Shown: positions 17,934 through 26,352, counted from the first letter of the stretch. The stretch is DNA of 39,063 nt from an uncultured Acidimicrobiia bacterium (GCA_937890445.1 CALACD010000176.1:1-39063); one strand, 5' to 3'. Made by a program: numbers and translations. The notes: generated by a model not told the origin, from the sequence alone.

Positions 17934-19328
17934 CTAGCCCTTCGTCGACTGCGACCCCGATGGATGCGTTATCGGCCCGAGACTCGCTTCGATGAGTCGA
18001 ACAGCCCGATCCGCGCCTGCTTCGGCCAACTGCTGAATCCGCGTCGTGCGCGCTCGGAACGAAGGGTCGGTGAGTACGAGCGAGATGTTGTGCTCGATCT
18101 CGACACGCCCGTCGGTCGAGGTGTCGCCGACGACACCGAGGCCGTGGAAACCGACCCTGGCACCGTTGCCGTTCTGATCCACATGCCCGGTCGAGTAGAC
18201 CACCATCGGCACCCCGAGGACGACACACTCGGCCACCGTGGTGGCGCCGCCGTGGGTGAGGCAGACATCGCTGGCGGCCAGGACGTCGAGTTGTGGCGCA
18301 TAATCGAGGACAAGGACGTTCCGAGGTGCGAGACCGAAGCGTTCGTGGCGAGCCCCGCCCCCGAGACCGATGACGAGATCCCAGTCGCCACGAACCTCGA
18401 AGACACCGAGTACCCGCTCCAACAGGTCCACGTCCAGGTTCCAGTGGGTTCCGAGCGCGCAGTACACGAGGGGGCGACCGTCCTCGCGTTCGTCATCGAA
18501 CCGTCGCCAAGCCTCTCGGGCCGCGGCACCGAGCACGGGTTCGCTCCGTTCGATTGCCACCATCGGACCGACGTGGTGCAGCAGCGGATGCGGGTCGTGC
18601 GGCAGCTCCATCTCGAGAAGACTGAAACTCAGCATCGGGAGGTTTCGGTGGGTGAACGGACGTTGCCAGTTGCCCCGATCGACCACATCCCCGAATCGAA
18701 TGCCGCGTGATCTGGCAATCTGCCGCAGGGTCGTCACGTCCATCGAGTCGTAGCGAGCGGGCCGGAACCAGTCGCCCAGAACGAAGCGGATCAAGCGTTG
18801 GCGCGCTTCGAGCCCACGTGTCCTGGCCCGGGCCGACCACCACTGTCGGCGGAGCTCGCCCGGACCGGCAACGGTCGTTGGTGAATCGAGGGGCGGCAGC
18901 CCTGGTCGGCGGAACACGGAGAAGAAGACCGTGGTCAAGAAGGTGGGGATACCCAACTTGGCGGTGGCGAAGACGGCCATGTGCATCTCGAAGTCGAGCA
19001 GGAGCACATCGGGGTCGAGCCGGGCCACGGCGACCTCGATCTCGTCGTTCTCGATGGAGGCCTGACGGATGGCGTGACGGTCGCGCAGGGCCCGTAGCCA
19101 GCGTCGAGGGTGACGAAGGGCCGTCCAGGGCACGGGATGTGATCGTTCGACGAAGTACTGATCGCCGGTGAGTCGCAGGAAGGAGAACCCCTCGGCCTCG
19201 ACGACCGAGGCGACGTCGGCCGGACTGAGGTAGACCACCTGGTGGCCGGCTTCGGTCAGCCGACGGCTCAAGGCCAGGCTGGCATTGACGGAACTCGACA
19301 TTCCATCCGTCAGGTAGGCAACCAGCAT
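17934..19328 (-). CDS. GT1 (MGT/UGT-type) glycosyltransferase
   Basis: MLVAYLTDGMSSSVNASLALSRRLTEAGHQVVYLSP; C-terminal nucleotide-sugar-binding signature APQLDVLAASDVCLTHGGATTVAECVVLGVPMVVYSTGHVDQNGNGARV. Confidence 0.85.
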   Translation of the reverse strand: MLVAYLTDGMSSSVNASLALSRRLTEAGHQVVYLSPADVASVVEAEGFSFLRLTGDQYFVERSHPVPWTALRHPRRWLRALRDRHAIRQASIENDEIEVAVARLDPDVLLLDFEMHMAVFATAKLGIPTFLTTVFFSVFRRPGLPPLDSPTTVAGPGELRRQWWSARARTRGLEARQRLIRFVLGDWFRPARYDSMDVTTLRQIARSRGIRFGDVVDRGNWQRPFTHRNLPMLSFSLLEMELPHDPHPLLHHVGPMVAIERSEPVLGAAAREAWRRFDDEREDGRPLVYCALGTHWNLDVDLLERVLGVFEVRGDWDLVIGLGGGARHERFGLAPRNVLVLDYAPQLDVLAASDVCLTHGGATTVAECVVLGVPMVVYSTGHVDQNGNGARVGFHGLGVVGDTSTDGRVEIEHNISLVLTDPSFRARTTRIQQLAEAGADRAVRLIEASLGPITHPSGSQSTKG

Positions 19329-19528
19329 GCGTTCGGAACTGTAGTCGGGTCGGTGGGTGCCCGAAACCGTGTCGTGACCGGTCCGGGCGCAGTTCGGTCG
19401 TCGTTGCCCATCGCATCAACTCGGCACAGCCGTCGCCGGCTCACCCCCGGGGAGGGGCTGGGTTCGTTCATCGAACTCAGCTAGAGTGCCCCCATGATCG
19501 ACCGGGAGGACGTGGACACACCATCCTC

Positions 19529-20323
19529 ATGAACTGGAACGGACGCGCATCGATCATCTCGACGGGGAACGGATCGTTCTCCGCCCGCATCGACCACCAC
19601 TGGCTCGCCCTGAAGGGGCTCCACGGCGGAATCGTCGCCGCACTGGTCGTGGAAGCAACCGATGCGGTGCTTGCCGATCACGGTGTCGACGGCGACTTCG
19701 TGCTGCGGGCCGCCACGTTCGGCTACCTCAGCACCAACGACATCGGCGAATCCATCATCGAGATCGACATCGTCCGGCGCGGCCGCAGCATGATCGCCAC
19801 CCACGCCCGGGTCGTGCAGAACGGAGCGATCACCACCGTCGCCCGCCTCCACCATTCGAGGCCTCGCAGCGGCCTGGAGTTCAGCGATGCTCCACCCCCG
19901 ATGAGCAAGCCGAACAACGCCGTGCGACTCGATCGCCCCACTCCCAATCATTTCCGCAACGTCGAGGCACATCTTCACCCCGACACCACCATGTTCGGCG
20001 ACGCTGAGCGGGCTGAGTGGATTGCGTGGGCTCGACCGCTCGACACCGACTCCTTCGACAGCTCGTGGCTCACCATGTACGGCGACTTCTACCCACCGGC
20101 AGTGTTCGCGAAGCTCGATGCACCCACCCCGGCGGTGACCATCGAGTACTCGATCCAGATCCACGATCACGCCCGCCAATGGACGTTGGCTTCCGACGAA
20201 CACCTCGCCACGCGGATGCACACTTTTCACTCCCACGATGGCTTGGCGGTCGAGGACGGCTCGGTCCACCAACCCGACGGCACCCTGCTCGCCACGTTCC
20301 GCCAGACCCGCCTCTCGGGCTGA
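19529..20323 (+). CDS. Acyl-CoA thioesterase-like double-hotdog protein
   Basis: GLHGGIVAALVVEATDAVL...LRAATFGYLSTNDIGESIIEIDIVRRGRSMIATHARVVQNG resembles TesB-like/4HBT_3 thioesterases. Confidence 0.7.
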   Translation: MNWNGRASIISTGNGSFSARIDHHWLALKGLHGGIVAALVVEATDAVLADHGVDGDFVLRAATFGYLSTNDIGESIIEIDIVRRGRSMIATHARVVQNGAITTVARLHHSRPRSGLEFSDAPPPMSKPNNAVRLDRPTPNHFRNVEAHLHPDTTMFGDAERAEWIAWARPLDTDSFDSSWLTMYGDFYPPAVFAKLDAPTPAVTIEYSIQIHDHARQWTLASDEHLATRMHTFHSHDGLAVEDGSVHQPDGTLLATFRQTRLSG

Positions 20324-20423
20324 GGTCGGTGAGGGTGTCGCCTGTGGCGACGGCACGAGTACTGCTGACCGATCCGACTTCAGGCAGGTCCCCCCTGGTC
20401 ATCGGGCATGGCGATGGTACTGA

Positions 20424-20798
20424 GAATTCGTCGGCGTCTTCGTCGGTGAGCCAGAGGGCTGTTTGGCGGTAGCCGACGCGATCTCGCCCCAGGGCGGGCT
20501 CGCCGTGGTCCAGGTAGGTGGCGAAGTCGGTGAGGAGGGTCCCGGCGAAGGTGGCGAAGTGGCGGAAGTGGTCATCGGCTGTTGCCGACTCCAGCTCGCT
20601 GTCGCCGAGAGCCAGTGACGCGGTCACGACTCGGTAGGTGCGTTCGACGGTTCCACGGATGGATCGTTCCTCCGTGACCTCGAGCAGCCCACCGTCGGCA
20701 AGGTGCTTGATGTGCCGGTACAGCGTCGCCTGTGCCACATCTCCCAGCCGTTCCTTCGATTCGAGAGGCGTCATGGGGCTGGACACCAGGGCCTGCAA
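20424..20798 (-). pseudogene. Truncated helix-turn-helix transcriptional regulator
   Basis: LGDVAQATLYRHIKHLADGGLLEVTEERSIRGTVERTYRV...GYRQTALWLTDEDADEF resembles winged-helix regulators, but the N-terminal helices are missing and the C-terminus turns to unrelated sequence after ~20424. Confidence 0.5.
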
Positions 20799-21205
20799 GG
20801 GACTACCTGTCCGCCGGCTTTCACGACAACGTCGATGATGCCCTGGCCGCGCTCGGGGCGCTGCGGGTCCGACCCGAGGTGGACCCGGACCGGGTCGTTG
20901 TCATCGACCACAGTGAGGGGTGCTCATCGCCTCCGCACTCGCCTCGGACGAGCAACTCGCCGGTGTGGTCCTGCTCGCCGGCGCAGCCGCCAACGGCAAG
21001 GACGTCCTGCGATGGCAGGCACGACACGTCGCCGACACCGTTCACCGGTCATCGGGTCGACGACGTCACGCATCTGTTGCGAACCGAGCTGGGGACTGCC
21101 TCGGTCCGGACCTACAAGAAGCAGGGACGCGAGCCGATCGATCAACGAGTCACCGCACTCCTCGTCGACTGGGTGACCACCCGTACGCAAGCCGAGAACG
21201 GAGCC
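20770..21205 (+). pseudogene. Alpha/beta-hydrolase remnant with truncated N-terminus and frameshifts
   Basis: Frame 20732: RDYLSAGFHDNVDDALAALGALRVRPEVDPDRVVVIDHSEG. The reading continues in frame 20920 as LIASALASDEQLAGVVLLAGAAANGKDVLRWQARHVADTV, then returns to frame 20732 as VDDVTHLLRTELGTASVRTYKKQGREPIDQRVTALLVDWV. Confidence 0.6.
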
Positions 21206-21334
21206 GGCGATGGCAACCCATGACGACGAAGTGGGGACCCCTCGAGCCGGACGCACGATCGACTTCGAAGGCGGCGGCATCGACAACACCTGACACTGCC
21301 GACTCGCCAGACCTGCACCTCGCCCAGCCGGTTC

Positions 21335-21363
21335 TTGACCGTTCGCGAAGGTGCTCCTAACGT
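21335..21363 (+). promoter_or_regulatory. Putative promoter (TTGACC - 17 bp - TAACGT) of the ArsR-family gene
   Basis: TTGACC at 21335-21340 and TAACGT at 21358-21363, 17-bp spacer, 8 nt before ATG 21372. Confidence 0.5.
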
Positions 21364-21381
21364 GCAACCATATGGTTGTAC
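21362..21381. promoter_or_regulatory. Near-perfect 20-bp inverted repeat over the ArsR start codon (putative operator)
   Basis: GTGCAACCAT|ATGGTTGTAC; 9 of 10 arm positions pair, with a perfect AACCATATGGTT core. Confidence 0.55.
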
Positions 21382-21719
21382 GTAACGCGATCGGACTGAG
21401 CGATGACGAGGTGAACCGGATCTTCCGGGCACTGGCCGACTCGACGCGCCGTGACATCGTCCGGCGCACGCTCGGCCGTGAGGCTTCGGTCTCGGAGCTG
21501 GCGGGCGCCTACGACATGTCGTTTGCGGCGGTCCAGAAGCATGTCGCGGTGTTGGAGGGGGCCGGTCTGGTGACCAAACACCCGAACGGCCGCGAGCGGA
21601 TCGTCCGCGGTAACCCTGACGCCATCGGGCGCGCCCAAGGTCTGCTCGACCGGTACGAACAGATCTGGCGCTCACGCATCGATCGTCTCGACGATCTTCT
21701 CGCCGAGACCGACGAGTAA
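21372..21719 (+). CDS. ArsR-family HTH regulator
   Basis: LSDDEVNRIFRALADSTRRDIVRRTLGREASVSELAGAYDMSFAAVQKHVAVLEGAGLVTKHPNGRERI. Start taken as the internal ATG 21372. Confidence 0.88.
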   Translation: MVVRNAIGLSDDEVNRIFRALADSTRRDIVRRTLGREASVSELAGAYDMSFAAVQKHVAVLEGAGLVTKHPNGRERIVRGNPDAIGRAQGLLDRYEQIWRSRIDRLDDLLAETDE

Positions 21720-21751
21720 CAGCCCGACGACCCCGACAGAGGGACCTCACC

Positions 21752-22738
21752 ATGCCCATCACCTCGGTCGAGAAGAACCTCGATGCCCTGACCATGACCG
21801 TCGTCGCCGACTTCGCCGCCAGCCGCGAACGATTGTGGGAGGCGTACACCGATCCTCGCCAGATCGAGAGATTCTGGGGGCCGGCCGAGTGGCCGGCCAC
21901 GTTCACCCGCCACGACGTCTTCGTCGGTGGACGATCCGACTATTTCATGACGGGACCGGACGGAGAACGATCCGCCGGGTTCTGGGAGTTCCTCGCCGTG
22001 GACGACGGCAGGTTCTTCGAGGTCCGCGACGGGTTCGCCGGCGACGACGGCAACGAGAACACGGCCATGCCATCGATGCGCATGACCTTCTCCTTCGAGG
22101 ACACAAACAGCGGTTCGCGTCTGATCACCACCACCCACTTCGGCTCGCTCGAACAGCTCGAGCAGCTTCTCGGCATGGGGATGGAAGAGGGTATGGCGTC
22201 GGCAATGGGTCAGATCGACCAGGTGCTCGCTGATCTGGCGTCCTTCGCGATTGGAGTCGGCACCGAAGTCCACGTCCTGTCCGACACGCAGGTGCGAATC
22301 TCGCGCATCGTCCGCGGCACCATCGAACACGTGTGGCGAGCCCACCACGACCCAGCGCTGTTGACGCAGTGGATGCTCGGCCCTGACGGTTGGGCCATGC
22401 CGGTATGCGAGGCGGCGACCGGCGTGGGTGGCGTCTACCGCTACGAGTGGGAGCCCGACGACGCGTCCGCAGACGGCGTGGCCGGACGTTTCGGCTTCGA
22501 GGGAGAGCTCGTCGCGTCCGATCCGCCGCATCGGGCCGTCACGACGGAACGCATGATCGGGGTCGAGGGCTCGGGGACCACGAACGAGATGACCCTCACA
22601 CCGCGCATCGCCGGCACACTCCTGACTCTCGTCATCACCTACCCGAGCGCCGAAGTCCGCGACATTGTGCTCGAAACGGGCATGGTCGACGGGATGGAAA
22701 CCAGCTACGCCCGCCTGGAGTCCGTGCTCGCTCGATGA
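21752..22738 (+). CDS. SRPBCC/AHSA1-family protein, tandem START-like domains
   Basis: ADFAASRERLWEAYTDPRQIERFWGPAEWPATFTRHDVFVGG...FWEFLAVDDGRFFEVRDGF, with a second copy RIVRGTIEHVWRAHHDPALLTQWMLGPDGW. Adjacent to ArsR, a common pairing. Confidence 0.85.
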   Translation: MPITSVEKNLDALTMTVVADFAASRERLWEAYTDPRQIERFWGPAEWPATFTRHDVFVGGRSDYFMTGPDGERSAGFWEFLAVDDGRFFEVRDGFAGDDGNENTAMPSMRMTFSFEDTNSGSRLITTTHFGSLEQLEQLLGMGMEEGMASAMGQIDQVLADLASFAIGVGTEVHVLSDTQVRISRIVRGTIEHVWRAHHDPALLTQWMLGPDGWAMPVCEAATGVGGVYRYEWEPDDASADGVAGRFGFEGELVASDPPHRAVTTERMIGVEGSGTTNEMTLTPRIAGTLLTLVITYPSAEVRDIVLETGMVDGMETSYARLESVLAR

Positions 22739-22970
22739 TGCAGATGACGCCGTCGGCGTGATCGCCGCCGCGGTCACGGGCTTGCTTGCGAAGACCTGCT
22801 GAGCGGGATCGAGAAGAACCGTGACGAGATCGCAGCCGGCCAATCGATCCGACTGAAGTGGCTGAGCCGGTTCGCATCACACTTCATCTTCGGTCCGTTG
22901 AACTGCGGCGTGCACCCCAAGAGCTGACGGATGCGGCGACGGTCGCGTGATGCCGTCAAGACGACGTCGC

Positions 22971-24419
22971 TCAGGATTCGGGGGTGAGCGCCGGCGTCGG
23001 TGTGGTCGGGGCGACGGGCGCACGCTGTTTGCCGAGTGCGGGTTGGGCGAGGCCGATGACAGCGGTGATCAGTGCGAGGGAGGCGATCATGATCCAACCT
23101 CGCTCGTGGGCCGAGACAAGCTCGCCGGGGGTTTCCGGCGACCCGATGAACGCCACGAGAAGGGCGATTCCGAGCACGGCTCCGACCTGGCGGAAGGTGT
23201 TGTTGACCGCACCGCCGATCGACAGGCGAAGCGGAGGGAGTTCGGCGACGGAGGCTGCTGAGTTGACCGGTATGAAACAGGCGATGCCGACGGCGACCAC
23301 CTCACCGACCATGACGAAGGTGACTGGGGTGCGGTCGCCATCGAGGAGAAGAACGAACCCGAAGGTGGCGATTGCGACGATGAGGGGTCCGGCAACGACG
23401 AACGGTCGGAACCCAATGCGTGCCGCGGAGCGGCCGGTGAACGGGGCCAGTATGGCAACAGTCACCGGGGGGAGGGCGGTGAGGAGGCCGGCGGTGAGGA
23501 CGGGGTAGCCCCACGCTTGGCGAAGGAACAAGACGTTGTTGAGTGAGTAGGCAGCGAACGCGGCCATGAACACCATGGCCGATGTGTTCGCAACGCTGAA
23601 CGAGCGGCTGTTGAACAGCGTGAGGTCGAGCACCGGTTCGGGGTGGCGGTGCTGGCGCCGAATGAACAGGGGAATGGCAACGACGCCGGCTGCGATCGCA
23701 GCGAGCGTGCGTGCATCAGCCCAGCCCCACACTTCGGAGCGGGAGATGCCAAGCGCCAGACAGGCCAGGGCGACGGTGACGAGGAGGGCACCTCCGTAGT
23801 CGGGCCGGTGGTCGCTGTTCACCTTCGCGGTTTCCGAGAGAACCCGGCGACTGGCGAGGAGCATGCCGGCGATGATCGGCAGATTGATCCAGAAGGCGGC
23901 TCTCCAATCGGTGAGATAGATCGCCAACGCCCCGATACTCGGTCCGCTCGCAATGCCGAGTGCGCCGATCCCGCCCCACATGGCAACGGTCTGCGTGCGA
24001 CGTTCCGACGGGAAGGCGGCGAGCAGCAGGCCGAGTGATGCGGGTGCGAGCATGGCGCCGCCGATTCCCTGGATCGCGCGACCGAAGATGAGTACGCCGA
24101 GCCCGGGCGCCGCCGCACCGACGGCTGACCCGGCCGCGAAGATCGCCAGACCAGCCAGGAACATGCGCCGCCGACCGAGTTGGTCCGCCGCCTTGCCGGT
24201 CACGACGAGGAGAGAACCATAGAAGATGTTGTAGATCGTGACGATCCACGACGCGTCGGCTCGGCTGATGTCGAACTCGGCGAGGATGTCGGGAAACGCC
24301 ACGTTGACGATCGAGAGGTCGAGCGTGGTGAGGTAGAGGGCGAGGGCGCAAACGGTGAAGGTCACCCAAGGCGAGCGGGCGGGTGGAGTCTCGAGTCGGC
24401 GATGCGCGGGTTCCGGCAT
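22971..24419 (-). CDS. MFS transporter (DHA2/EmrB-QacA type)
   Basis: PWVTFTVCALALYLTTLDLSIVNVAFPDILAEFDISRADASWIVTIYNIFYGSLLVVTGKAADQLGRRRMFLAGLAIF, multiple TM segments. Start chosen at MPEPAHRR (24419). Confidence 0.88.
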   Translation of the reverse strand: MPEPAHRRLETPPARSPWVTFTVCALALYLTTLDLSIVNVAFPDILAEFDISRADASWIVTIYNIFYGSLLVVTGKAADQLGRRRMFLAGLAIFAAGSAVGAAAPGLGVLIFGRAIQGIGGAMLAPASLGLLLAAFPSERRTQTVAMWGGIGALGIASGPSIGALAIYLTDWRAAFWINLPIIAGMLLASRRVLSETAKVNSDHRPDYGGALLVTVALACLALGISRSEVWGWADARTLAAIAAGVVAIPLFIRRQHRHPEPVLDLTLFNSRSFSVANTSAMVFMAAFAAYSLNNVLFLRQAWGYPVLTAGLLTALPPVTVAILAPFTGRSAARIGFRPFVVAGPLIVAIATFGFVLLLDGDRTPVTFVMVGEVVAVGIACFIPVNSAASVAELPPLRLSIGGAVNNTFRQVGAVLGIALLVAFIGSPETPGELVSAHERGWIMIASLALITAVIGLAQPALGKQRAPVAPTTPTPALTPES

Positions 24420-24514
24420 GGGTCGAGTGGAACACAGGGTTTTCCAACAGTCAACAAGATAAAGCAAAGTCACTGATCCAGATTCCGGTTGCAAATGGTT
24501 GTAGGGTGAGGCTC

Positions 24515-25159
24515 GTGAGCAAGCGGACGTACCGGCAGTACTGTGGCCTGGCCGCTGCCCTGGATGTCGTCGGGCAGCGATGGGCTTTGTTGATCGTGCG
24601 CGACCTGATTCCCGGTCCGCGTCGGTTCACCGATCTGTTCGACGGTCTCCCCGGGATCTCCACAGATCTGCTCGCTGACCGGCTCCGCTCACTCGAAGCC
24701 GCTGGCGCCGTGCATCAACGCGAGGTCCGTACTCCGGCACCGGCCAACCTGTACGAGCTCACCGAGCGAGGTAGGGAACTCGCCCGCATGGCCGGAGACC
24801 TGGCCCGATGGGGCGGACCGCTCCTGCCGCCCGTCGACGCAGCCGGAGATCGCGTCGTCAACGCTCGCTGGACACTCACCCAGCGAGCAGGTCGCTACCG
24901 AGGCGGGTTCCCCGATGGTGACGTTCACATCCTGCTCGACCAGCGAGATGAGCTGACGCTGTCGTTCGGCGGGGACCGGGCGCGTTTGGCCTACGGCCAC
25001 CAGTCGGCCGATCCGATCATGGTCATCGAGGCCACCACGACGGCGATGCTCGCGCTTGTTCGCGGCACCCCCGAAGACTCCGCCGATCTTGGCGACGACG
25101 TGATTGTTGCGGGCCGAACCGATCTTCTGCGACAGCTCTTCCACGCACTCAACTCCTGA
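24515..25159 (+). CDS. HxlR-family transcriptional regulator
   Basis: VSKRTYRQYCGLAAALDVVGQRWALLIVRDLIPGPRRFTDLFDGLPGISTDLLADRLRSLEAAGAVHQREV is HxlR-like. Start GTG 24515 or 24506. Confidence 0.85.
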   Translation: MSKRTYRQYCGLAAALDVVGQRWALLIVRDLIPGPRRFTDLFDGLPGISTDLLADRLRSLEAAGAVHQREVRTPAPANLYELTERGRELARMAGDLARWGGPLLPPVDAAGDRVVNARWTLTQRAGRYRGGFPDGDVHILLDQRDELTLSFGGDRARLAYGHQSADPIMVIEATTTAMLALVRGTPEDSADLGDDVIVAGRTDLLRQLFHALNS

Positions 25160-25723
25160 AGCTGCGGGCGTTCTGCCTCAGACTCGTCGGGCGCCCTCCG
25201 GCCGCGTCCGACCCTCTCTGGTTCAGGTTGCTCTGGTTCAGGTTGCTCTGGTTCAGGTTGCTCTGGTCGAGGTTGCTCTGGACGCGTGGGGTTTGACCTG
25301 GCCCTGGCTCCGCGGGGGCATCGTCTGATTCTGGAGATCACCAAGACGCCGGCGATCGCTGCGAACAGGCCGAAAGCGGCGACAGCGGCGTCACCCTTGG
25401 CCGATCCGTAGCCGAACCACAGCACACCCTCGGCCAACGTGAGGCGCCAGGTGACAATCGACGCTCCGAGGAGATCGCTCGATCGGTACGCAGTCCAGAT
25501 CGACGGCGCCACCTGGACGATGGATGTGAAGGCCAGGACAGTTCCGACGCCGCCGAGGCCAGCAGTGAGACGCGGTCCAGACCCCGGTGCTGACCGCACC
25601 GAGCATCGCCCACACCGGAGAGACCCCCGCTGCCGATCCGACACGGATCATCCTCACCGTCTGCGGCAGCACCGCGATGGCAGTGACCGCGAGCGCTGCG
25701 GCACCAACGAATTCGACGACCAC
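24991..25723 (-). pseudogene. PQ-loop/SemiSWEET-like membrane protein, apparently frameshifted
   Basis: Frame 25723: MVVEFVGAAALAVTAIAVLPQTVRMIRVGSAAGVSPVWAMLGAVSTGVWTA. Continuation in frame 25644: TAGLGGVGTVLAFTSIVQVAPSIWTAYRSSDLLGASIVTWRLTLAEGVLWFGYG. The switch is near 25570. Confidence 0.55.
25216..25281. repeat. 15-bp tandem repeat (~4 copies, CTCTGGTTCAGGTTG)
   Basis: Units at 25216, 25231, 25246 (identical) and 25261 (2 changes). Reads as QPEPE repeats in minus-strand ORF 24991..25644. Confidence 0.9.
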
Positions 25724-26155
25724 GTCGCAGGCGAGATCTCGGGAGGACCGGCCGAGATCAAGGTTCTCTCGAATGGCGACCTGGTCACCGTGGCGGACGG
25801 CTGGTTCGAAGTCTTCCGATCAGCCCCGAATCCTGTAGCGGTCTGCGAGGTGTTGAACGAGATGCTGGGCGTTGCCCGCCCGGCCATCAGCGCTGCGCAC
25901 GATGGTTCGAACGTCACGGTCTTCGTCGGCTTCGCCGACTCGGCAACAGCTGTCGAGCGAGTCTCTGCCCGCGGTGCAATGGCGCTGCTCGATGTCGTTG
26001 CCGACATCGGAGTCGGACGGATCGGGCTGTGTGCCGCAGCGCACTGCGTCGACGTCTACATCGACCGGTCCCCGAGGTGAAACAGGCGCTACTGCTCGCA
26101 GCTCTGCCAGACCCGGGAACGCGTGCAACGCCACCGCAGTCGAACCCGTTCCTAG
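25700..26155 (+). pseudogene. CGNR-like zinc-finger regulator interrupted by an in-frame TGA
   Basis: RIGLCAAAHCVDVYIDRSPR* (TGA 26078-26080), then in the same frame NRRYCSQLCQTRERVQRHRSRTRS* (TAG 26153-26155). Together these resemble a CxxxxC...D-R-S...RRYCS-x-x-C CGNR zinc finger. The 5' boundary is uncertain. Confidence 0.5.
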
Positions 26156-26305
26156 GAAGACAGCATTGCGGGGGGACGTCTACGACGATCTCGGGCTGGG
26201 TCATCGAGAGTCTGCCGGTGATCGTCGTCTTCCGGAGACGAGGAACGTCGACGGACTGAGCTTCACGCTGCCGTAACAGAGCCGAACCATTGCCGAGACA
26301 TTGGC

Positions 26306-26329
26306 TTGGTATACCGACCGGTGTACCAA
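26306..26329. promoter_or_regulatory. Inverted repeat upstream of the import/catabolic operon (putative operator)
   Basis: TTGGTATACC-GACC-GGTGTACCAA; arms pair at 9 of 10 positions. Lies 23 bp upstream of ATG 26353. Confidence 0.5.
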
Positions 26330-26352
26330 TAGTTCTGACCAAGCGAGGCGCC

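Noticed and set aside
22750-22925. Possible gene remnant (LLSGIEKNRDEIAAGQSIRLKWLSRFASHFIFGPLNCGVHPKS)
   Set aside because: It looks coding-like but is too short, and I cannot assign a family or a start codon.
25216-25281. Repeat considered as a CRISPR array
   Set aside because: Units are directly adjacent 15-mers with no spacers, and no cas genes are present; it is a coding minisatellite.
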